Of a stretch of DNA of 36,328 nt, positions 1 to 8,905 are shown in pieces (position 1 is the first letter of the stretch; the number at the start of each line of letters is the position of its first letter). The DNA is from Dichotomocladium elegans (Eukaryota > Mucoromycota > Mucoromycetes > Mucorales > Lichtheimiaceae), in the NCBI GenBank assembly GCA_025716815.1, contig JAIXMN010000070.1:1-36328 (forward strand), read 5' to 3'. The position numbers and the translations under genes were made by a program. The notes below the pieces were generated by a model. The model was not told the origin of the DNA and searched no databases. It worked only from the letters and a program-made list of their open reading frames with translations.

Positions 1-1835
1 ATTCCACACTGCTTCAATAAGCTGAAAGCTCTGTTAGCTGAGCGTACCCTCTTGCGATACCCAGATCTCTCATTACCGTTTTACGTGGCTACTGATGCAT
101 CCAACTACGGGATTGGCGCCGTCCTCTTTCAAATGAACGATGGTGTGAAGCAATATGTATCGTTTATGGCTCGCTCTCTCAGCAAATCCGAACGCAACTA
201 TTCAACAACCAAACGAGAGCTGCTAGCAGTTGTATATGCGCTACAGAAGTTTCATCAGTATCTATGGGGAAATCCATTCACCCTATACACCGATCATAAA
301 GCGCTGACATACCTACATACCCAGAAGATTGCTAATCCTATGATGATTAACTGGTTAGATACTCTTCTCGATTATTCCTTCCAAGTGATTCATCTACCAG
401 GTATTGAGAATGTGCTGCCCGATAACCTTTCTCGCTTGTTCGCCCCTGCCGAACAGCTGGAGGGGGGTGATGTTCCTATTATACGGTCAGCAAAGAAAAA
501 TCCGTCCAACAAACGTGTATTCGTCGTCAAGCCTTTCGAATTTCCACAAGATACGATGTGTCCACCTGAGGCCGAACGTCCAGCATTGTTGGAAAAGGCA
601 CACTTAACGGGTGGTCATGAAGGAGCAGAGCATATTGTGCGATCGCTGCATGCCGATGGTGTCCACTGGGCAAACTTGTTCCAAGATGCGGTAGAGCACT
701 TGACTTGATTAACTTTCACCGCACTTCATGCAAAGGAAACAATTACATTATCGTCTTTGTTGATGTGTGCACACGCTTTTGTATACTGCGCGCACTACCA
801 GACAAGGCGGCCGATACCATCATTGAAGTTTTCAAGTCTGTATTCTGCGATTTCGGACTACCCAAGATTATTCAGTCAGATAACGGAAGCGAATTCAAGA
901 ACTTCAAGATGAAGACCTTTGTTGAGAATCTGGGAATTGACCACCGACTTACTACACCTTATCACCCACGCGCTAATGGTGTTGCCGAACGATGGGTGCA
1001 AACCACGCTGAGTGTCATTCGCAAGAAACTACAAGGTGCCGGTAAAGACTGGGATTTCTACGTTCCCAGTACACAGCTGGAAATCAACAGCCGCATTTCT
1101 GAGAGGTTGGGTTCCTCCCCATTCTCCCTCATGTTCGCGCGACGAATTAACGAGCTGAAAGACTACCGCGACAAGAATGCTGTTGAAAAACGCGCGTCCA
1201 CACACGAGGAATTAATGGAGCGTGCCGCGTATATGCACGATGTCGTCTTTCCTACCTTGAAACGAAAAGTGGAAGAGCATGGAGATAAACAGAAGAAAAA
1301 ATTTGACGAAAAACATCACTTGACAGACTTCCCAGAAAGGAGTCATGTGATGGTCCGTGTACAGAACCGGAAAAGCAAGCTAGCTCCGATCTTTGAAGGA
1401 CCTTATACCGTGCTACGCAAAACACAAGGAGGATCATATGTGTTGCAAGACGAAACGGGAGCATTAATGCCTCGCGACTATTCACCCTCTGAGATGAAAC
1501 TGATCAATCAAGACGAAGTTGTCCCTCAAGATGAATTATATGAAGTACAGGCCATCATTGCACACAAAGGAAAGCCAGGAAACCGTCAATATCGCGTACG
1601 ATGGAAGGGTTATGGACCTGAAGATGATCAATGGTTGACACCCGACAAATTCACCGATCCTGGATTCATCATCGAATACTGGCATAGACTGGGACAAGAT
1701 GAAAAGAATGCTGATGTACCACCCGAAATTGAGTCATCGCACAAAAAGGATAAAGTACCCAGCAAGAAACGATCACGATCTGACTATAACAAGACCGACA
1801 AGAATTTGAGAAGAAGTCAGAGACGACGATCTTAA
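1..1835 (+). pseudogene. Chromo-1 pol fragment: RNase H, integrase, chromodomain (frameshifted)
   Basis: The reading frame is open from the first base and encodes the end of the RT, RNase H (TDASNYGIGAVLFQ; TDHKALTYL) and the start of the integrase linker. It stops at 708. A second frame from about 697 resumes with the integrase catalytic core (VFVDVCTRF; QSDNGSEFKNF; NGVAERWVQ, the D-D-E residues) and ends in a chromodomain around 1530-1680 (YRVRWKGYGPEDDQWL) and a basic tail. Comparison with the complete copy at 3484-8373 shows about 100 bp missing near 694, which removes the CxxC half of the HHCC zinc finger and shifts the frame. The protein therefore cannot be functional as written. Integrase normally inserts the cDNA; the chromodomain is thought to guide it to marked chromatin. 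Confidence 0.9.
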
Positions 1836-1896
1836 TTTACTCAATATCCCGCAATCGACCATACTCCTTACAATTCCTTCACGATTGTCCCAATCT

Positions 1897-1905
1897 GGAG
1901 GGGGG
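1897..1905 (+). promoter_or_regulatory. Polypurine tract of Chromo-1
   Basis: GGAGGGGGG lies three bases before the TG that opens the 3' LTR, the expected place for the plus-strand DNA primer. The same tract precedes the LTR of Chromo-2. Confidence 0.8.
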
Positions 1906-1908
1906 TAA

Positions 1909-2363
1909 TGTCGCATAGGTGATTGCAAGAGCACCAATGAAGTGAATATCCATGGCAATGATGTAAAGAACTGGAACAACCGCAATACAGAAACACGACT
2001 CAGCCAAGGGAAACACGATCATACATAGCCACTAGATCCATATCCACAGTCTTTTCTCCTCTATTTTTTCCCACTGGGTTTTTTGAGGTTTTACCGACGT
2101 GAGGATGGCCTGGGATTCAGCTACAGGAACGAACGAAAAGTTTTTCTATGACTTGTCAAGTACCGCACCCCAACAACTCCTCTTATGGAAATTTCCAGGA
2201 CAATTGACCCATGTCAATCGGGCGGAATCTATTTTATCCATAACAATATATAAACAACTATGTAGTGTAGGAGTAAACAGACAGAAGAATTTTTCTTTCT
2301 ATTAAAAACACCTCCAAGAGTCTCATTGTACTTTTACAGTCTCTACAAACCTTATTTACCACA
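1909..2363 (+). repeat. 3' LTR of Chromo-1 (455 bp)
   Basis: The repeat begins TGTCGCATAGG after the polypurine tract and ends ACCACA where the Gyp-1 integrase frame resumes. It contains a TATA-like stretch (ATATATAAAC near 2250). Start, end and a central block (about 2043-2107) match the Chromo-2 LTR, while the rest is unrelated in sequence and length (455 versus 394 bp). Confidence 0.85.
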
Positions 2364-2909
2364 GTTGGGTACTGCCATGGCAATTGGCCACCTCGTCAAA
2401 TAATCCACCACCACCAACAAGTATCTATTCCCTCGAACTGTGGGTTCCAACGTAGGTCCAACTGCGTCACACCCTACCATATAAAATGGTTCTTCTGGAA
2501 CATGTATAGGCTTAGCTAAGCCGTATCGCTTTCTCGCTGGCCTCTTTCGTAACTGGCAAATGCGACATGTCTTGACTATCTCTTGTACTCGTCGACTTAG
2601 ACCAGGCGCCATATACTGCATTTGTACCTTCCTCCAAGTGTTGCGTGCGCCTAAATGGCCCTCCTCGTGTACTCGCTCAATGACTTCATTAACATTACCC
2701 TCGTGGAGAAGCTCCGCGCCAAGCTGGCCCACCACGCCACTCCTTCTGAAAACGTGTCCGCGGTGAGTGGTATATTTCCTTGCTTGGTCTCGGATACGTC
2801 TCTTGTCCGTCTCGGTAGCTCCTCTAGGATAAGTTTTGGACGACAAGTAGTGGAACAAGGCGAGATACTTGGGGTACTCCATTCGAGAGAATGCAAGTTG
2901 CGTAAGGTA
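2364..2909 (-). pseudogene. Gyp-1 integrase, N-terminal part (truncated)
   Basis: The frame encodes an integrase zinc-binding domain with the HHCC pattern (H in ERVHEEGHLG, then CRICQ) and the start of the catalytic core (GCDAVGPTLEPTV; LLVVVDYLTRWPIAMAVPN), holding the first catalytic Asp. It ends abruptly at 2364 where the Chromo-1 LTR begins; the second Asp and the Glu are missing. The first ATG is at 2882, but the same frame is open and plausibly coding a little upstream (LTQLAFSR), so the start is not settled. It is separated from the RNase H frame ending at 8906 by about 260 bp of ancestral spacer, which is unusual because gypsy pol is normally one frame. Confidence 0.8.
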
Positions 2910-3013
2910 CGCCCCTCCAAAAAAATAATGAGAAGGAAAGTCTAGGTTATATCCGATGTATTTCTTTTTTTCTTTGTCTAAACCTAAGGTTGTTTATATA
3001 TAGGGGCATAATG
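2910..3013 (-). other. Gyp-1 RNase H-integrase spacer, integrase side
   Basis: No gene is visible. On the minus strand it contains a strong TATA-like box (TATATATAAAC near 2992-3003) about 110 nt before the first integrase ATG. It continues, once Chromo-2 is removed, into 8782-8905. Confidence 0.5.
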
Positions 3014-3018
3014 TTGTC
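3014..3018. repeat. Target-site duplication of Chromo-2 (left)
   Basis: TTGTC here is repeated at 8777-8781, directly flanking the two LTRs. Five bases is the usual duplication for Ty3/gypsy integration. Confidence 0.9.
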
Positions 3019-3412
3019 TGTGGTGTTTTAGTTGTTTTTTATGGTGGACAGTGAATACGATGAGACTCGTGGATGTCTTTTATTCGAATGAAATCGGAAT
3101 TAAGATCCTCCATCGCTACACATTTATCTACTATTTATATGATTTATGGCAGAGGTCCTAATTAGGTCAACTAGCTACTCCGTCTTGCACGGGTACTCGG
3201 AGATGGTAGCACTATTACAGATAAGGTGCTTGTGTGTGTATCGGTGACCTCTATCATACGTTATATGTCCTTGTTCCTTTCAGACTATCCTCACGTCGGT
3301 AAAACCTCATAAAAACCCAGTGGGAGAAAAATAGAGGGAAAAAGACTGTGGAAATGGATCTGGTTATAACGCGGCGTCATGGATCCTTCAATCCGTAATC
3401 ACCTATGCGACA
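3019..3412 (-). repeat. 3' LTR of Chromo-2
   Basis: In window orientation it runs TGTGGTG...GCGACA; on the element's strand TGTCGC...CACCACA. It carries a TATA-like box (CATATAAATAG) and AATAAA downstream of it. It matches 8383-8776 except for one base. Confidence 0.95.
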
Positions 3413-3415
3413 TTA

Positions 3416-3424
3416 CCCCCCTCC
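3416..3424 (-). promoter_or_regulatory. Polypurine tract of Chromo-2
   Basis: On the minus strand GGAGGGGGG followed by TAA lies immediately before the LTR, the expected plus-strand primer. Confidence 0.8.
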
Positions 3425-3483
3425 AGATTGGAACAATCGGAAAATAGGAAGAGAGCATGGTCGATTACGTGATATTGACTGGA

Positions 3484-6400
3484 TTATAGCCGTCTTCTTT
3501 GGCTTCTCCTTGGTGGAGGATTGTGATCGGCATTGTCGGATCGGGATCGTTTCTTGCGGGGTGAACTGTCCTTTTTAGGCGATAGCGTATTGGAAGGAAC
3601 TGCATCAGCCTTTGATTCATCTTTTCCTAGTCGGTGCCAGTATTCGATGATAAAGCCAGGATCGGTGAACTTATCGGGTGTTAGCCATTGGTCGTCTTCA
3701 GCGCCATAGCCTTTCCATTGTACTAAGTATTGTCGTTTTCCTGGTTGTCCTTTGTGCGCAACTATAGCTTGTACTTCGTATAATTCGTCTTGAGGGATAA
3801 CTTCGTCTTGGTTAATAAGTTTCATCTCAGAGGGCGAATAGTCTCTAGGCATTAAAGCTCCTGTTTCATCTTGCAGCACGTAGGATCCTCCTTGTGTCTT
3901 GCGCAGTACTGTGTAAGGTCCTTCAAAAATGGGGGCCAGTTTGCTTCTTCGGTTCTGGACTCGCACCATCACGTGGCTCCGTTCCGGAAAATCAATCAAA
4001 TGATATTTTTGGTCGAACTTTTTCTTTTGTTTACCGCCGTGTTCTTCCGTTCTTTGTTTCAAGGCAGGAAAGACAACGTCATGCATATACGCGGCACGTT
4101 CCATAAGTTCTTGGTGTGTCGACGCTCTGTTCTCAACGGCACCATTACGTCGATAGTCCTTCATCTCATTAATTCGTCGAGCGAACATTAGTGAGAATGG
4201 CGAAGAACCTAACCTCTCGGAGATATGGCTATTGATTTCCAGTTGTGTGCTGGGAACGTAGAAGTCCCAGTCTTTACCTGCGCCTTCAATTTTCTTGCGG
4301 ATGACACTCAGAGTCGTTTGTACCCAACGTTCGGCAATCCCATTAGCGCGCGGGTGGTACGGTGTAGTAAGTCGATGGTCGATTCCTAGGCTGTCAATAA
4401 ATTTCTTCATCTTGAAGTTCTTGAATTCGCTTCCATTGTCTGATTGTATGATCTTAGGTAAACCGAAATCGCAGAATACAGATTTGAAGACTTCAACGAT
4501 AGTATCAGCTGACTTGTCTGGTAATGCTCGCAGTATACAAAAGCGTGTGCATACATCGACAAAGACGATGATATAATTGTTGCCTTTGTTCGAAGTGCGG
4601 TGAAAATTGATCAAGTCAACTGCCCAGTGATCGCCTGGTAAGTAAGCATAAATTGGTCTCAAGGGATTGAAGCCTCGTTTGCCAATATTGTAGCGTTGAC
4701 ATTGAACACACGATTTGACATACTCTACGGCGTCTTGGAATAAATTCGTCCAGTGGATACCATCGGCATGTAATGATCGTACAATGTGTTCCGCTCCTTC
4801 GTGACCACCTGTCAAGTGTGCTTTCTCTAGCAAGGCAGGACGTTCCGTGTCTGGTGGACACATTGTATCTTGTGGGGACTCATATGCTTTGACCAGGAAT
4901 ACTCGTTTGTTGGGCGTGTTTTTCTTTGCCGATCGAATTATGGCTGCATTACCCCCCTCCAGCTGTTCGTCAGGGGCGAACAAGCGCGAAAGGTTATCTG
5001 GCAGCACATTCTCAATACCAGGCAAGTGTACAACGCGGAAATTGTAGTCGAGCAAAGTGTCTAACCAATTGATCATCATCGGATTAGCAATCTTCTGGGT
5101 GTGCAAGTAAGTAAGAGCCTTGTGGTCCGTATACAGAGTAAAAGGATTTCCCCATAAGTACTGGTGAAATTTCTGGAGTGCATAGATGATGGCTAGCAAC
5201 TCTCGCTTCGTCGTGGAATAATTGCGTTCGGACTTGCTTAAAGAGCGAGCCATAAACGATACATACTGCTTCTGGCCATCTTTCATCTGGAAGAGGACGG
5301 CACCAATCCCATAGTTCGAAGCGTCGGTAGCCACATAGAACGGTAATGAGAGATCTGGGTATCGCAAGAGGGTACATTCAGCTAACAGAGCTTTCAGCTT
5401 TTTAAAGCATTTGTTATGCTCGTCAGTCCAGAGTTGATTCAGGGATCCAGCGGAACGTAACGCATCGAGTGGCGCACTGATCTCGGAAACCTTTGGAATA
5501 TGGTCGCGGAAATAATTGATAATACCCATAAAACGCATTACATCCTTGCCCGTCCGTGGTATAGGCCACTGTAGGACATTGGTAAGTTTTCGTTCATCAG
5601 GGGTAATACCACTCTGCGAGATACAGAATCCAAGTAAATAAACCGATCGTTGTGCAAAATGGCATTTCGCGGGGTTGAGGAGCAGGTTGACATCAGTCAG
5701 CGCTTGGATAGCAAGCTGAACATGACGGGTGTGTTCGGCCATCGTTCGAGAATGGACCACAATATCGTCGACGAAGGTTTGTACAAATGGCATATCTTTG
5801 TAAATGGATGACATCACTCTTTGGAACTTGGAAGATATCGGCTTCAAACCGAATGGACAACCTTGGAACATGTACTGGATTCCATTATGAGTGAATGTGG
5901 TCTTGTGCTGGTCTGCTTCATTGATCCGGAAACGATGAAATGCGCTCTTGAGATCTAATGTTGTGAATACAGCAGAACCACCCAAAGACGAAAAAATCTC
6001 CTTAATCAATGGCAAAGGGTATCGATCGTCAGGAATATACTTATTGATGTGGCGTGGATCAAGACATGGACGCTTTCCAGTCTTGTTACCATACTCATCC
6101 TTTTTGTCTGCCAAGGTGAGAGGACTGTTCCAGTTGGAATTCACAGCAGCTTTGACAATAATACCATCCGCCAGCCAACTTTTGACAGCATCGTCAACGA
6201 TGGGACGCATGGAATAAGGTAATGGATATTGTCTCTGATACGCGGATACACCTTCTGGAGTGTCGATGTAGATGACTGATTCGGGTACGGTGCAAAATGC
6301 ATTCTTCGGGATATTCGCATTGGCCTTTATATAGAGCTCTAACGCCTGTTTGAAAGCAATATATTCAGCAGGTGTACCAGCAGGAGAGTCGTTCGGCTCG

Positions 6401-8197
6401 GCCTTTTCTTCTTGTGGCACGACATTTTCATCCCTGCTTTCATCGGTGTGATCGTCATCATCCCATCTTGTCGCAACGCCTGTCAAAGCGATACCAAGTC
6501 TTGGTAGTAAGTCCAATCCTATTATGACATCAGTGTCATCTTCGAGGTCCATGACTTCAAATGCATGCTTGATAATGCGCTGATTGTAGCGTATAATGAG
6601 AGGTTCGGTGATACCCATACGTGGTAAACGATCGTTCTTTCCCGCATATGAAATAAATCCAGAAGCTTTTTCTATAACCCAATTGTTTTTCAAACAAATT
6701 CTTTTATTGACAACTGAAATCTCTGCTCCGGTGTCCAGCAGACCCAAGAGACGCTTATTCTGGATAAGGATAGGTGAAGTCAGTCGCAAAGAATTGTTTT
6801 GGGTATGCAACGTATATAAACGTATTTGCTTACCGGAGGAATGCTTTGCCAGCTCTAGACTGGCATCAGCGTCGAGATCCATGTCCTCGAGGACGTCGTC
6901 GGCGGGGTGACGCTTGTCGGCCTCCTGCCGAGAGGGGCGCGAACTGGTATTGGTGGTGGTGGTATTGGCGGCAACGGAGCAGTCTTGACGCGCGAGGCGG
7001 TTGAGCCGCTTCTGCTCACGTTGTGCCTTCTTGGCCTTGACGTACTCGTCGCAACGGTGGTCGGGATCCCAGTCTTGTTTGCAGTAAATGCAGCGGCGTT
7101 CTTTAAGTGCACGCTGCAGTGCGGTCGGCTCCTTCTTCGGCTTCGGTGCAGGCTTCATTGAAGGCTTGGGTGAAGGCCTGGGCGAAGACCGGCGCGTGTG
7201 GTGCTCAGAACGTTCAAGACGTTCATGGCGCCAATTGCGCGGCTCGCGGCGGGAGTGACGGACGTGTGGGGCAGATTCCCACTGGTGCCGGTTCACAGCA
7301 GGGTGTTCACGTTGTACACGTGAAACACTATGTCGAGTGCGGTTCTCAGTCGCCTGGATCAGCACCCCCGTCCGAATGACCTCTTCGGTATTTTGGGGGT
7401 TGCGAGGGCCATGCTGACCATGCCACGCAACTCGGACATCCTGCTGGAAGTCAGGTTCCAGCGAGAAAAGGAAACGCAACGCCATGTTCTCGTCGTCCTT
7501 GAGACCGGCTTGCTTGATCGCCTCCTGGTACTCGTCTCCGTAATCCAGGATGGACACACCGCGGGGCATCATCATCGAGAAAACTTTCGTGGCGGCGGAC
7601 ATCGAACGGCTGGTACCCTCGAATCGTTCGGCGAAAACTTCACGTACCTGGGACCAGTTGTACCCCCTGTTTGCGACATAGGAATCGAACCAGTTGGCCA
7701 GGTGAGTCGGCATGGCAAGCGCCAACCAACGCTGCCAGTCGCGATCGACCTCCACCTCTCCAGCTTCTAGGATGAGCTGGAAGCGGCGAAGGAATTCCTC
7801 CACGGAGCTGAACGCCTTCTTCGTCGTGTCGGTCATTGTGATACCAGGCACCTGGAACAAGGGGATGTCGCCGATGTTGACACGGCCACCCCTCGAGGGA
7901 ACGGACCGGATGCTGCTTTCGTCCTCAGTCGGAGCTGAGGAAAGAGAGAAGCTCGGTTCCACCGAGGATGCAGCTGGCTTTGTTGGTTCAAGACCAGCAT
8001 CAGCCGCAGACTGCAGCGCGACAAAGACCGTCTTCTGATCGTTCAACAGACGACAAGTGAGTTCGATCTTCCTCGAAATCTCGGCGAAAGCGTCGGCGTC
8101 GTCGTTCTCGAGTGCTTGTGCTTGCCGCAAGCACAACTCCTTCAAATCGTCGCCTTTCTTCGCCATGAGCTGGGCGACGGCCTCCACAGCACTAGTT

Positions 8198-8232
<35 letters not shown>

Positions 8233-8373
8233 GCCGGGGTTGGGGTACTCGCCCATGCTCACGTCGAAATCGGTGGCAAGGGACGAGTTGTTGACCGCAG
8301 GTGCGCTGGTCGCGTTGGCAATGGCGCCCTGGGAGTCGTTGGTGTAGATGTTGGTAGCTTGCTGAGGGTTCAT
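3484..8373 (-). CDS. Chromo-2 Gag-Pol polyprotein with chromodomain (1629 aa)
   Basis: One continuous frame carries, in order: Gag with a poly-Thr run near residues 48-60 and a zinc-knuckle-like CIYC...HRC near 430; aspartic protease (LLDTGAEISVVN, about 540); reverse transcriptase (TTLDLKSAFHRFRI; catalytic FVDD near 866); RNase H (TDASNYG, about 1015); integrase HHCC finger (HLTGGHEGAEH...CVQCQ, about 1210-1240); integrase core with D-D-E (VDLINFH; SDNGSEF; NGIAERW); and a chromodomain near 1530-1580 (QYLVQWKGYGAEDDQWL) with a basic tail. The protein would be cut into structural and enzymatic parts that copy and integrate the element. The ATG lies only 9 nt after the 5' LTR. No Gag/Pol frameshift exists, so Gag excess must arise otherwise. 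All catalytic motifs look intact. Confidence 0.95.
8198..8232. repeat. (GTC)n microsatellite in gag
   Basis: About 12 units of GTC (ACG on the coding strand) encode the poly-Thr run near the Gag N terminus. Such tracts vary in length between copies and stay in frame. Confidence 0.9.
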
Positions 8374-8377
8374 CGTA
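8370..8377 (-). promoter_or_regulatory. Possible self-priming site of Chromo-2
   Basis: No tRNA primer site (TGG...) follows the 5' LTR. The leader-start sequence TACGATGA, overlapping the ATG, is perfectly complementary over 8 nt to TCATCGTA inside the LTR (minus strand, 8420-8427). Tf1-type elements prime reverse transcription with the 5' end of their own RNA, so this could be the primer pairing. The TATA box would put the RNA start further upstream, so this is a weak call. Confidence 0.3.
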
Positions 8378-8382
8378 AAAAA

Positions 8383-8776
8383 TGTGGTGTTTTAGTTGTT
8401 TTTTATGGTGGACAGTGAATACGATGAGACTCGTGGATGTCTTTTATTCGAATGAAATCGGAATTAAGATCCTCCATCGCTACACATTTATCTACTATTT
8501 ATATGATTTATGGCAGAGGTCCTAATTAGGTCAACTAGCTACTCCGTCTTGCACGGGTACTCGGAGATGGTAGCACTATTACAGATAAGGTGCTTGTGTG
8601 TGTATCGGTGACCTCTATCATACGTTATATGTCCTTGTTCCTTTCAGACCATCCTCACGTCGGTAAAACCTCATAAAAACCCAGTGGGAGAAAAATAGAG
8701 GGAAAAAGACTGTGGAAATGGATCTGGTTATAACGCGGCGTCATGGATCCTTCAATCCGTAATCACCTATGCGACA
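8383..8776 (-). repeat. 5' LTR of Chromo-2
   Basis: 394 bp, matching the 3' LTR (3019-3412) except one C/T difference. It is flanked outside by the TTGTC duplication and inside by a 9-nt leader before the Gag-Pol ATG. Confidence 0.95.
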
Positions 8777-8781
8777 TTGTC
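8777..8781. repeat. Target-site duplication of Chromo-2 (right)
   Basis: TTGTC, identical to 3014-3018. Removing Chromo-2 and one copy restores Gyp-1. Confidence 0.9.
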
Positions 8782-8905
8782 ATAGTCGTTAACGTTAGCG
8801 TGTTTGTCATATTGACGTGTAATGAACGATTTCTGTTAAAAAGGAACGGCGCTACTAAATTCGCTTGAGTTTAAAAGAGCGGAAGGGTACTTGATTGCTT
8901 GTGGA
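8782..8905 (-). other. Gyp-1 RNase H-integrase spacer, RNase H side
   Basis: This non-coding stretch follows the stop of the Gyp-1 RT/RNase H frame. It carries several stops in all minus-strand frames and no recognised domain. With 2883-3013 it forms a spacer of about 260 bp. Confidence 0.6.

Larger units (their letters stand above)
1..2363 (+). mobile_element. Chromo-1: Ty3/gypsy chromovirus, 3' half
   Basis: This is the 3' half of a chromodomain-bearing Ty3/gypsy LTR retrotransposon; the 5' half lies outside the window. It holds the end of RT/RNase H, integrase and chromodomain, then a polypurine tract and one 3' LTR. The protein is closely similar to that of the complete minus-strand element at 3019-8776, but the LTRs are of a different subfamily. 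The 3' LTR joins directly to the integrase of an older gypsy element (Gyp-1), so Chromo-1 is nested in it. The first five bases after the LTR (GTTGG, 2364-2368) should be the target duplication, whose partner is off the window. Confidence 0.9.
3019..8776 (-). mobile_element. Chromo-2: complete young Ty3/gypsy chromovirus
   Basis: This 5758-bp element has 394-bp LTRs (TG...CA) that differ at one position I could find (T/C, about 3289 versus 8653), a 5-bp duplication TTGTC, a polypurine tract and a single open Gag-Pol frame of 1629 codons. With nearly identical LTRs and no internal stop it is recent and may be autonomous. The single fused frame and the nearly absent leader resemble Tf1-type elements rather than tRNA-primed gypsy elements. 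Confidence 0.95.

Noticed and set aside
2099..2305. 68-codon frame in the Chromo-1 LTR
   Set aside because: LTR sequence; the frame is absent from the related Chromo-2 LTR.
8380..8395. T6 tract after the Chromo-2 LTR pairing with the A-rich LTR end as a primer
   Set aside because: The match is mostly A/T with three mismatches; the TACGATGA pairing is the better candidate, itself only weak.
8116..8418. Plus-strand Arg- or Val-rich frames opposite Chromo-2 gag
   Set aside because: They are antisense readings of the GTC microsatellite.
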